64,000 bases of DNA, taken from NCBI GenBank assembly GCA_025450195.1, contig JANWHW010000016.1, positions 62,001 to 126,000 of the forward strand, in the 5' to 3' direction. Numbering within the stretch: position 1 is the first letter of the stretch; each line of letters begins with the position of its first letter. Shown here in pieces: positions 57,041-64,000 of this stretch. The notes under the pieces were generated by a model that was not told the DNA's origin, made no database searches, and was given only the letters and a program-made list of their open reading frames with translations. The position numbers and the translations under genes are program-made. The DNA comes from Solirubrobacterales bacterium (GTDB lineage: Bacteria; Actinomycetota; Thermoleophilia; Solirubrobacterales; 70-9).

Positions 57041-58006
57041 ATGAAGGTCGCCGTGCTCTGCGGCGGTCGTTCGTCTGAGCACGAGGTGTCGCTGCGCTCA
57101 GGCGAAGCGGTGGCCAAGGGCTTGGAGCAGGCAGGCCACGACTCACTGCTGGTCAAGATCGATCGGAGCGGCGGTTGGAGCCACGATGGGGGGCCTGTGG
57201 AGCTCTCGCCCGGGCGGGGCCTCCTCGCCGCCGACGCTGTCTTCCCCGCGCTCCACGGCCCGTTTGGCGAGGATGGAAGCGCGCAGGGGCTGCTCGAGTG
57301 GCTCGATGTCCCCTACGTCGGCTCCGACGTCCTCTCCTCGGCGGTCTGCATGGACAAGCTGACGCTGAAGCGGCTCTTTGCCGGTCGGGGGATTCCGCAG
57401 GTCGATTTCGTCGGCGTCGATGAGGAGGACTGGCGCGGTCGCTGCTCAGGGCTCGGGCTGCCCCTTTGGGTGAAGCCCTCCCGGCTGGGCTCGAGCGTCG
57501 GGATCAGCAAGGTCGAAGGACTGGCGGAGCTGGATGCGGCGGTAGAGCTGGCGCTTCGCCACGATCCCCGCGTGATCGTCGAGGCCTCAGCCCAGGGCCG
57601 CGAGCTCGAGTGCTCCCTGCTGGGCAACGAGACGGTCGAAGCCTCGGTGCCGGGTGAGGTGATCGCCCATGGCGACTGGTACGACTACGAGCACAAGTAC
57701 AGCGACGGCGGTATGGAGCTGGTCGTCCCGGCCCCGATTCCCGCCGATCAGGCCAGCCGCCTTCGCGACCTCGCCGTCGAGTCGTTTCGGCTGGGCGGCT
57801 GCTCGGGCCTTGCCCGTTGCGACTTCTTCGTCGAGCCCGACGGGGAGGTGCTCGTCAACGAGATCAACACGATGCCCGGCTTCACCGAGACCAGCGTCTA
57901 CGCCAAGCTCTGGGAGGCGAGTGGCCTCAGCTACCCCGACCTCTGCGACCGCCTCATCTCCCTGGCGATCGACCGCCACCGCGCCGCTCGCTCGTTCGAG
58001 TTCTAA
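57041..58006 (+). CDS. ddl: D-alanine--D-alanine ligase 2
   Basis: This ligase has the canonical opening LCGGRSSEHEVSLRSGEAV. HGPFGEDGSAQGLLEWLDVPYVG follows, then the ATP loop PSRLGSSVGISKV, the omega-loop YDYEHKYSDGG (with the tyrosine typical of D-Ala specificity) and the metal site NEINTMPGFTETSVY. Length is 321 residues. It lies directly after pknB, so wall-precursor supply and PASTA-kinase signalling may share a transcript. It is only partly similar to the ligase at 28296-29237. Confidence 0.95.
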   Translation: MKVAVLCGGRSSEHEVSLRSGEAVAKGLEQAGHDSLLVKIDRSGGWSHDGGPVELSPGRGLLAADAVFPALHGPFGEDGSAQGLLEWLDVPYVGSDVLSSAVCMDKLTLKRLFAGRGIPQVDFVGVDEEDWRGRCSGLGLPLWVKPSRLGSSVGISKVEGLAELDAAVELALRHDPRVIVEASAQGRELECSLLGNETVEASVPGEVIAHGDWYDYEHKYSDGGMELVVPAPIPADQASRLRDLAVESFRLGGCSGLARCDFFVEPDGEVLVNEINTMPGFTETSVYAKLWEASGLSYPDLCDRLISLAIDRHRAARSFEF

Positions 58007-58036
58007 CCGACGCTGGGTCGATCAAGGAGCAGGTTC

Positions 58037-59548
58037 TCAATCCAACAGCTTGATGTCGCTGATCTCGATCTGGTAGCGACCCGCCTGATCGCGGGCTTCC
58101 GATGCCTTGGTGAACCAGAGGAGGAAGTAGGTCGACGGCTGCCGCGCGGCGAGGTCGATGTCCTGAGTCGTTCCGGCGTCGGCCACTTCGCCCACCGGTT
58201 CGCCCCACCCCGAAAGCTCCGACGGCGGTCCGGCGGGAGCTGCATAGACCTTGGCGTCCCAGCCGGGGCTGGGGCTGCGGACGACCATCTTCGACGGGTT
58301 GCCCGGCGAGGCGGCGGTCACGTAGACGCCGACGCCCGGTTCGGGCCCCGACTTGGTGCCGGCAAAGGTGTCGGAGTCGTAGTGCTCCGATTCCCAGGCG
58401 GTCCCGGTCGGGTCTCCGTCCGCTGCCAGCCCCACCTTGCTGCCTATCTCTTCGCCATCGCCCTGGGGGTCGTAGTCGGTCGCCGCCGTGATCGCCACCG
58501 GAGTGCCCTTGCCATCGTCGGCGCCGCCTCCCCCGATCCCGCTTGAGATCAGCTGCACGACGAGGAGCGCTCCTCCGGCCACCAGCAACAGGACGATGAT
58601 CGCGGTCCAAGACCAGCGAGCGCGGCTGGAGAGCTTCCGCTTCGGCGGCGGCACCGCATCGAGCACGCTGGTTGCCTCACCGGTTGTCGACCCAGCCCGA
58701 GCGGCCTCGACCTCGAGCGCGGTCTCGAGGTCGTCGATCATCGCGTCGATCCCCTCGTAGCGCTCGGCCGGGTTCTTGGCGGTCGAACGCTCCACCACCA
58801 GAGCCACGGCGGCCGAGGCTTCCGGCCGTCGCCTCTGCACGTCGGGAAGCTCCTCGTTGACGTGTTTCATCGCCACCCCGACCTGGCTGTCGGCGTGGAA
58901 GGGAACCTGGCCGACCAGCATCTCGTAGAGGACGACGCCCAGCGAGTAGACATCGGAGCGAGGGTCCACCTCCTGTCCCATCGCCTGCTCGGGCGCCACG
59001 TAATCCGTGGTGCCAAGAACGCGACCGGTCGCCGTCATTCCGTCCTGTTCGAGCTGGCGGGAAATACCGAAGTCGGTCAGCTTGGCTCGCCCCTCGTCGT
59101 CGATCAGGACGTTTTGCGGCTTGATGTCCCGGTGAACCATGCTGCGTCCATGGGCGACGCTGAGGCCGCGGCCGATCTCGATCGCGTAGGCGATCGCCTC
59201 CTGGGTGTCGAGCGCGCCGACCCGAGAGATCCGCTGCTTGAGCGTCTCCCCCTTTACGTACTCGAAGACGATGTAGGGGTGCCCGCCGTCCTCACCCGCG
59301 TCGATCACAGAGACGACGTTCGGGTGAGACAGCTTCGCGACAGCCCGCGCCTCCTGCCGGAACCGCTCAAGCTGGTCCGGCTGCTCGGACATCTCACGGT
59401 GCATCACCTTCACCGCCACCGGCCGGTCGAGCGTTTCGTCGCGTGCCAGGTAAACCGTCGACATCCCACCGCTGCCCAGCTTTGCCTCCAGCCGGTAGCG
59501 ACCCGACAAGACCGTGCCAATCATCGAGCTGGAGGAGCGGGCTTCCAT
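58037..59548 (-). CDS. Ser/Thr protein kinase with discoidin-like extracellular domain, 503 aa
   Basis: The kinase domain has GSGGMSTVYLARD, ATP lysine K47, HRDIKPQN (139-146), DFG (159-161) and APEQAMG. A juxtamembrane tail leads to one membrane helix (TAIIVLLLVAGGALLVVQLI, near 320-340). The outer part, residues about 350-503, begins AATDYDPQGDGEE and contains DGDPTGTAWESEHY, as in the F5/8C-like domain that follows pseudokinase modules in actinobacterial MurJ-type proteins. It is convergent with ddl. The ATG at 59548 may be preceded by a better start at 59524 (MIGTVLSGRYRLEAKLG). Confidence 0.88.
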   Translation of the reverse strand: MEARSSSSMIGTVLSGRYRLEAKLGSGGMSTVYLARDETLDRPVAVKVMHREMSEQPDQLERFRQEARAVAKLSHPNVVSVIDAGEDGGHPYIVFEYVKGETLKQRISRVGALDTQEAIAYAIEIGRGLSVAHGRSMVHRDIKPQNVLIDDEGRAKLTDFGISRQLEQDGMTATGRVLGTTDYVAPEQAMGQEVDPRSDVYSLGVVLYEMLVGQVPFHADSQVGVAMKHVNEELPDVQRRRPEASAAVALVVERSTAKNPAERYEGIDAMIDDLETALEVEAARAGSTTGEATSVLDAVPPPKRKLSSRARWSWTAIIVLLLVAGGALLVVQLISSGIGGGGADDGKGTPVAITAATDYDPQGDGEEIGSKVGLAADGDPTGTAWESEHYDSDTFAGTKSGPEPGVGVYVTAASPGNPSKMVVRSPSPGWDAKVYAAPAGPPSELSGWGEPVGEVADAGTTQDIDLAARQPSTYFLLWFTKASEARDQAGRYQIEISDIKLLD

Positions 59549-59666
59549 CTAGGCGTTCATATTGTCGAGCAATGTGGGTCTAGGTTTCGAGGCACCTTGA
59601 CTGCGGCCTTCCCGTGGGCGGGTCGTGTCGGGCGGCAGGCTGTCGCTCTGATCGTTAGAGCCGGGC

Positions 59667-60683
59667 TTAGGGATTCCGGCGGACCTCTGCGGGCCCACCG
59701 ACGACCTGGCCTACCCGCTTCGCTTCAGGGTAATGCCCTCGAAGCAGGCTCAGCGCCTCGGCTTCGTCGGCGGCGCCGACGACGACGCAAAAGCCGCAGC
59801 CCATATTGAAGACCTCGTGCATCTCGTCCTCTGAAACGCCTCCCCGCTCCTGGATCAGCTCGAAGACCGGGTGTACGGGCATCGGGTCATCGATCTCATA
59901 GCCGACCTCGGCGGCGAGGCGCAGGAGGTTGCCGAGCCCCCCCGAGGTGATGTGGGCGAGCCCGCGCACGTCAACGCTCGAGCGCAGCAGCTCCAGTATC
60001 GGCTTGACGTAGATCTCGGTTGGCTCCAGCAGCACCTCGCCGAGCGGGCGGCCGAGCCGGCCATCGGGGTCGCTGTCGAGCGGGATCCCCTCCAGCGCCG
60101 AGCGGGCGAGCGTGTAGCCGTTGGAGTGGATCCCGGAGGAAGGGAGTCCGATCACCACATCTCCGACCCCAACGTCGAAGCCATCGATGATCGAGTCCAG
60201 CTCGACGGTCCCGAAGCAGGCGCCGGCAACGTCGAAGCCGCTCACCATGTCGCCAAGCTGCGCCAGCTCGCCGCCCGGGATCTCGATCCCCGCCAGCTCG
60301 GCACCGCGGGCCAGCCCGACGCCGATCTGTTCGCAGACCTGGGGGTCGGCGCGGTCGGTCGCGATGTAATCGAGCATCGCGAGCGGCTCGGCCCCAACGC
60401 AAATCACGTCGTTGACATTCATCGCCACGCAATCGATGCCGACTGTGTCGGCCCGGCCCAGCTCCTCGGCGATCCGCAGCTTGGTCCCCACGCCGTCAGT
60501 GGACAGCGCGATCCCAAGCCGCTCATCGATGCGAATGACGCTCGCGTAATGCCCCGGCAACGAAACCTGGCGCGTTGGGCGCTCCAGCTCTATCGCGCTC
60601 AGGGCCTTGACCAGGCCGGCAACCGCCGAGTCTGCGGCCTCCTGGTCCACACCGGCCTTCGCGTAGGCGTCCTCGCTGCTCAC
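59667..60683 (-). CDS. purM: Phosphoribosylformylglycinamidine cyclo-ligase
   Basis: PurM closes the imidazole ring in purine synthesis (FGAM to AIR). SSEDAYAKAGVDQEAAD is the family N-terminus, so I start at the GTG at 60683. The longer reading to 61022 adds 113 low-complexity residues that overlap uppP. ALSTDGVGTKLRIAEELG, GIDCVAMNVNDVICVGAEPLAMLDY and GLPSSGIHSNGYTLAR are PurM signatures. The 338-residue length is normal. uppP lies 47 bp upstream. Confidence 0.95.
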   Translation of the reverse strand: MSSEDAYAKAGVDQEAADSAVAGLVKALSAIELERPTRQVSLPGHYASVIRIDERLGIALSTDGVGTKLRIAEELGRADTVGIDCVAMNVNDVICVGAEPLAMLDYIATDRADPQVCEQIGVGLARGAELAGIEIPGGELAQLGDMVSGFDVAGACFGTVELDSIIDGFDVGVGDVVIGLPSSGIHSNGYTLARSALEGIPLDSDPDGRLGRPLGEVLLEPTEIYVKPILELLRSSVDVRGLAHITSGGLGNLLRLAAEVGYEIDDPMPVHPVFELIQERGGVSEDEMHEVFNMGCGFCVVVGAADEAEALSLLRGHYPEAKRVGQVVGGPAEVRRNP

Positions 60684-60730
60684 CGCAAGCCCCCGCGCTT
60701 CGCCTGCTCTACGCTCACCGGCCGATTCTC

Positions 60731-61552
60731 TCAGGCCCCCCGGCCTCTTGACAGCTTGGCGAGGACCACGGCGGCGAGGCCCGCGCGGTAGGCCGCGTAT
60801 GGCCACAGGGCGCGGTCGCGCTCGACGAGGCGGATGAGGCGCTGGGAAGCGAGGGTCGAGGCGAAGGAGGCCACGGCTCCGATCGCCATCGAGCGCTGCA
60901 GTCCCGGTGCTGCCCCTCGTCGCCTCAGCCGCACCCCCTTCAAGGCGGTGGCGCCGACGATGATCGGCAGGGCAATCGTCCGTGAGAGCAGGTTGGCCTG
61001 GTCTCGCGAGAAGAGCCGCCACCGGGCTGCCGCCAGAGTGATGCCGTTGCGCGACACGCCTGGGGCGAGCGCCGCCGCCTGCGCGATGCCGAGCGCTAGA
61101 CCGTCGGCACCGGTCGCCTCGCCGCCCCCTCGTCGCTGGGGCCGCATGTCCGCCAGCAGCATTGCGGCTGCCCCAGCCAGCAGTCCGATCGCCGTGGCCT
61201 TCGGGCCGCCCAGGCGCTGCTCGATCGGCCGCTCGAGCGTGTACCCGACCGCGGCGGCGGGAAGGAACGAGAGCCCAAGGATGAGGGCCCGCCTTCCATC
61301 GAAGGAACGCAGCTCTTCTACGATCGCCTCGCGCTGGCCGATCAGCAACGCCGCAGCCGCACCCGCGTGCAGCGCCACCTCGAAGCTCTTCCGCACCTCA
61401 GGATCGAGCAGCTCCCAGTCCCAGCCCGCGAGCCACGGGATCAGAACGATGTGGGCGGAGCTGGAGACCGGCAGCAGCTCGGCAGGACCTTGGACGATTC
61501 CCAGCGCAAGTGCGCGCCGGGCAGGGATCGCTCCGTCGGCGGCAGGGCTCAA
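60731..61552 (-). CDS. uppP: Undecaprenyl-diphosphatase UppP/BacA
   Basis: UppP dephosphorylates undecaprenyl diphosphate so that the lipid carrier can be reused for wall polymers. Motif one reads LGIVQGPAELLPVSSSAH (usually QGLTEFLPVSSSGH), and motif two APGVSRNGIT (usually PGxSRSG). The serine-arginine pair is kept, although nearby residues differ. About eight membrane helices are present in 273 residues. The start overlaps the DedA gene by 4 nt. Its position beside wall-synthesis genes fits the role. Confidence 0.9.
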   Translation of the reverse strand: MSPAADGAIPARRALALGIVQGPAELLPVSSSAHIVLIPWLAGWDWELLDPEVRKSFEVALHAGAAAALLIGQREAIVEELRSFDGRRALILGLSFLPAAAVGYTLERPIEQRLGGPKATAIGLLAGAAAMLLADMRPQRRGGGEATGADGLALGIAQAAALAPGVSRNGITLAAARWRLFSRDQANLLSRTIALPIIVGATALKGVRLRRRGAAPGLQRSMAIGAVASFASTLASQRLIRLVERDRALWPYAAYRAGLAAVVLAKLSRGRGA

Positions 61553-62241
61553 GCGTCGCTCGAGCCCGCCGGCTCGGCATTGGCGCCGTCACCCACCGTC
61601 TCAGGCTTTGCGGTGGGCCCGCCGCCGCGCCGCCGCCGGATCAGCAGGTAGACGATGCCGATCAGGACCGCAGCCACCACCGCGTAGTCCAGGAAGTGCA
61701 GGTGGTCGCGCCACTCTTCCCAGTTCTCTCCCACCTGTTCGCCGATCAGCGCCAGCATCAGGACCCACGGGATGCAGCCGAGCAGGGTTAGCACTGTGAA
61801 TCGCCAGAACGGCATCTTTGCGACGCCAGCCGGCAGCGAGATGAAGGTGCGAACGATTGGCAGCATCCTCGAGAAGAAGACGGTCGCGCTGCCGTAGCGC
61901 TCGAACCAGTCGTCGGCCCATTTCAGGTGTTTGGGACTGATGTGGATCAGCTTGTTCTTATCGAGCAGGTCGATCCGTCCGTAGTAACCGATGGCATAGG
62001 CAGCCCAGGAGCCGACCAGGTTGCCGAGCACTCCCGCGGCGACGACCCCGAACAGCGTCAGCTCTCCTTCGGCGACGCTCGCTCCCGCGAAGAGCATGAT
62101 TGCCTCGCTTGGCACCGGCAGGCAGGCGGACTCCAGCGCCATCAGGATGAAGACGGCCGGCAGGCCGGTCGTGCTGATGAAGTCGGTCCCCGCGTTGACG
62201 ATCGGGTCGAGGAAGAAGTCTGTGACGCTGGCGAAGAGCAT
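61549..62241 (-). CDS. DedA-family membrane protein
   Basis: DedA proteins are flippase-like membrane proteins; some move undecaprenyl phosphate. The signatures are present: ALESACLPVPSEAIMLFAGA, GNLVGSWAAYAIGYYGR and FFSRMLPIVRTFISLPAGVAKMP with the conserved arginines. A Gly/Ala-rich polar tail follows. I chose the ATG at 62241 (MLFASVTDFF); an ATG at 62280 would add 13 residues. Overlap with uppP suggests both act on the lipid carrier, which is inference. Confidence 0.9.
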   Translation of the reverse strand: MLFASVTDFFLDPIVNAGTDFISTTGLPAVFILMALESACLPVPSEAIMLFAGASVAEGELTLFGVVAAGVLGNLVGSWAAYAIGYYGRIDLLDKNKLIHISPKHLKWADDWFERYGSATVFFSRMLPIVRTFISLPAGVAKMPFWRFTVLTLLGCIPWVLMLALIGEQVGENWEEWRDHLHFLDYAVVAAVLIGIVYLLIRRRRGGGPTAKPETVGDGANAEPAGSSDA

Positions 62242-62363
62242 GCGCGAAGCGGGGATTGTAGGTGGCAGGTCCCCTACCAACTAAACTCGCTGGAGCGCGG
62301 AGGGAGCAAGCGTCCATTTCTGGTTCTTCGCGCAGCGAACGAAGCGCGAGCCCGACTTCTCTT
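62242..62363. promoter_or_regulatory. Divergent promoter region, DedA and sugar dehydratase genes
   Basis: This 122-bp gap should hold both promoters. A hairpin (TCGCGC with GCGCGA, near 62326-62350) precedes the plus-strand gene. No clear -10 or -35 box can be fixed. Confidence 0.4.
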
Positions 62364-64000
62364 ATGCACCGGTTGAACCATCCCGTCTATCGCAATCGGT
62401 TCCTTCAGGTGGTGGCCGATGCGCTGCTGATCGCCGCTGCCTTCTACCTTGCGTTCCGGCTGCGCTTCCTCGACGACCAGCATGGGATGCCGCACCGCTA
62501 CGAGGTCCTCTTTTCGCAGGCAGTTCCCTTCGTCGTGGTCGGCAAGATCACCGTTTTCGCGATGTTTGGCCTCTACCAAAAGTGGTGGCGCTACGTAAGC
62601 GGTCGAGACTTCATGACGATCGTCCGTGCCGTCGCCGTTGCCAGTGGGGTCCTCGTCGTCCTGTTCACGGTTGTGCAGCCGTTCGACCACGACCTTCCAC
62701 GCTCGGTTGCGGTCATGGATTTCATCCTGACGCTGCTGTTGATCACCGGTGCTCGCCTCGCGGTGCGCCTGATCGTCGAGCGCCCAACGCGCGGCGATCG
62801 CGTCCCCAAGCACGAGGTGCTGGTGGTCGGCGCCGGCTCCGGCGGCCAGATGGTCGTCCGCGAGCTGCAGCTCAACCCCAACCTCGGCTCCACCGCGATC
62901 GGATTCGTCGACGACGACCCCCGCAAGCGCGGCATGCGCATGTCGGGCGGTCTGAAGGTCCTGGGCTCGACCAAGGAGATCGCAACCATCCTCGATGAGA
63001 CCTCGCCGGATGAGGTCGTGATCGCGATCCCCTCGGCGCCGGGGACCCTGCGAGCGAAGGTCGTCGCCGCATGCCGCGATCGCCAGATCCGCGTCCGTAC
63101 GCTGCCCACGGTCTTCGAGCTGCTGCGGGGCGGCGTTCAGCTCAACAAGCAGCTGCGCGACGTCCAGGTCGAGGACGTGCTGGGAAGGGACCCGGTCGTC
63201 TTCGAGCTGGACCGCGTCGGCGCCTACCTGCGCGACCGCATCGTGCTCGTCACCGGAGCGGGTGGGTCGATCGGCTCTGAGCTATGCCGCCAGATCGCCA
63301 GCGTAGAACCACGCCTGCTGGTGATGCTCGATCACGCCGAGGACAACCTGTTTGAGATCGACCGCGAGATGGTCGAGGAGCGGCACTTCAGCACGGTTGA
63401 GTCGGTGCTGGCCGACTGCAAGGAGCCGCATCGAATGCTGGAGACGATGCAGCGGTTCAAACCGTCAGTGGTCTTCCACGCAGCCGCCTACAAGCACGTC
63501 CCGCTGATGGAGGCCAATCCGCTCGAGGCCGTTCGCAACAACGCGATCGCGACCCGGATCACCGCCGAGACGGCGGCCGCCTCGAGCGTCGAGCGCTTCG
63601 TGTTGATTTCGACCGACAAGGCGGTCAATCCGCAGACCGTGATGGGCGCCTCCAAGGCGATGGCCGAGTGGATCGTCGAGGCAGCGGGCCAGAAGCATCC
63701 CGGCACGCGGTTCGCCAGCGTCCGCTTCGGAAACGTGCTCGCTTCTTCGGGGAGCGTCGTACCGATCTTCCGCAGCCAGATCGAGCGGGGCGGCCCGGTC
63801 ACCGTCACCCATCCGGAGATGACCCGCTACTTCATGACGATCCCCGAGGCGGTGCAGCTGGTCATCAGGGCCGGAGACATCGGCGCCGGGAAGGGCGAGG
63901 TCTTCGTCCTCGACATGGGCGAACCGGTGAAGATCGTCGACCTAGCCCACAACATGATCCGCCTCGCCGGCTATGAGCCGGAAGCCGACATCGCGGTCGA
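62364..64000 (+). CDS. WbpM/CapD-type nucleoside-diphosphate-sugar 4,6-dehydratase (3' end outside window)
   Basis: The protein starts with four membrane helices (QVVADALLIAAAFYLAFRLRF onwards), then a CoA-binding-like Rossmann domain (VLVVGAGSGGQMVVRELQ). The catalytic SDR domain has VTGAGGSIGSELC for NAD, and ISTDKAVNPQTVMGASKAMAEW. The usual catalytic Tyr of YxxxK is Met here (MGASK), which is typical of this transmembrane class. These enzymes make UDP-4-keto-6-deoxy sugars for surface glycans and capsules. The ATG at 62364 follows GCGAGCCCGAC. The reading frame runs off the end at residue about 545, so 50-100 residues are missing. Confidence 0.93.
   Translation, partial: MHRLNHPVYRNRFLQVVADALLIAAAFYLAFRLRFLDDQHGMPHRYEVLFSQAVPFVVVGKITVFAMFGLYQKWWRYVSGRDFMTIVRAVAVASGVLVVLFTVVQPFDHDLPRSVAVMDFILTLLLITGARLAVRLIVERPTRGDRVPKHEVLVVGAGSGGQMVVRELQLNPNLGSTAIGFVDDDPRKRGMRMSGGLKVLGSTKEIATILDETSPDEVVIAIPSAPGTLRAKVVAACRDRQIRVRTLPTVFELLRGGVQLNKQLRDVQVEDVLGRDPVVFELDRVGAYLRDRIVLVTGAGGSIGSELCRQIASVEPRLLVMLDHAEDNLFEIDREMVEERHFSTVESVLADCKEPHRMLETMQRFKPSVVFHAAAYKHVPLMEANPLEAVRNNAIATRITAETAAASSVERFVLISTDKAVNPQTVMGASKAMAEWIVEAAGQKHPGTRFASVRFGNVLASSGSVVPIFRSQIERGGPVTVTHPEMTRYFMTIPEAVQLVIRAGDIGAGKGEVFVLDMGEPVKIVDLAHNMIRLAGYEPEADIAV

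Noticed and set aside
59549-59666. Possible small RNA between the kinase and purM
   Set aside because: The 118-bp gap shows no clear hairpin, promoter or terminator.
58862-59809. 315-residue plus-strand frame over the third kinase gene
   Set aside because: Antisense of a kinase with HRD and DFG motifs; no own start signals.

Overview
The window is a 64-kb chromosomal segment of a high-GC, Gram-positive-type bacterium. It holds the replication origin region and most of its classic neighbours. The features point to a deep-branching actinobacterium, most likely class Thermoleophilia (Solirubrobacterales-like); that assignment is inference. They are the Ser/Thr-kinase/FHA/PP2C/RodA/PBP cluster, MMPL and MCE proteins, a menaquinol-type bc complex, a GyrA intein of the mycobacterial allele, and many GTG/TTG starts. 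No stretch longer than about 270 bases lacks a gene.

Left part (1-29.9 kb). An MCE protein cut by the window edge lies downstream of a giant MMPL transporter; a paralogous MMPL lies at 12.5-15.5 kb. Between them are tRNA-Lys, tatA-tatC-TPR protein, and one tight minus-strand respiratory operon: qcrA-qcrB-qcrC, menG and a polyprenyl diphosphate synthase. Next comes a tetrapyrrole operon on the minus strand: hemB, a fused AhbA-AhbB-like protein, hemL and a small helical protein. A 135-bp imperfect palindrome is wedged between the second and third genes. An ABC exporter pair, a YmdB phosphodiesterase, a membrane glycosyltransferase-like protein, a phosphodiesterase, an aminotransferase and a first D-Ala-D-Ala ligase follow.

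Origin part (29.9-46.3 kb). The minus strand reads rpmH-rnpA-yidD-yidC-khpB-rsmG-parA-parB-tRNA-Ile-bifunctional nuclease. The plus strand reads dnaA-dnaN-recF-dciA, tRNA-Met, a small islet, gyrB and gyrA. Orientation flips between rpmH and dnaA. A parS-like site sits in the rnpA/yidD overlap, and degenerate DnaA boxes sit between dnaA and dnaN. gyrA carries a 419-residue intein with a LAGLIDADG endonuclease right after the catalytic tyrosine. The tRNA-Met is followed by a 660-bp islet bounded by a copy of the tRNA 3' end.

Right part (46.3-64 kb). An HNH nuclease, pheA and an anchored CARDB-like protein lead into the growth-control cluster: Ser/Thr kinase, fhaA, fhaB, pstP, rodA/ftsW, pbpA, PASTA kinase pknB, ddl, and a convergent third kinase. 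Together these couple phosphorylation signalling to peptidoglycan elongation. purM, uppP (lipid-carrier recycling), a DedA protein and the start of a WbpM/CapD-type sugar dehydratase complete the window.
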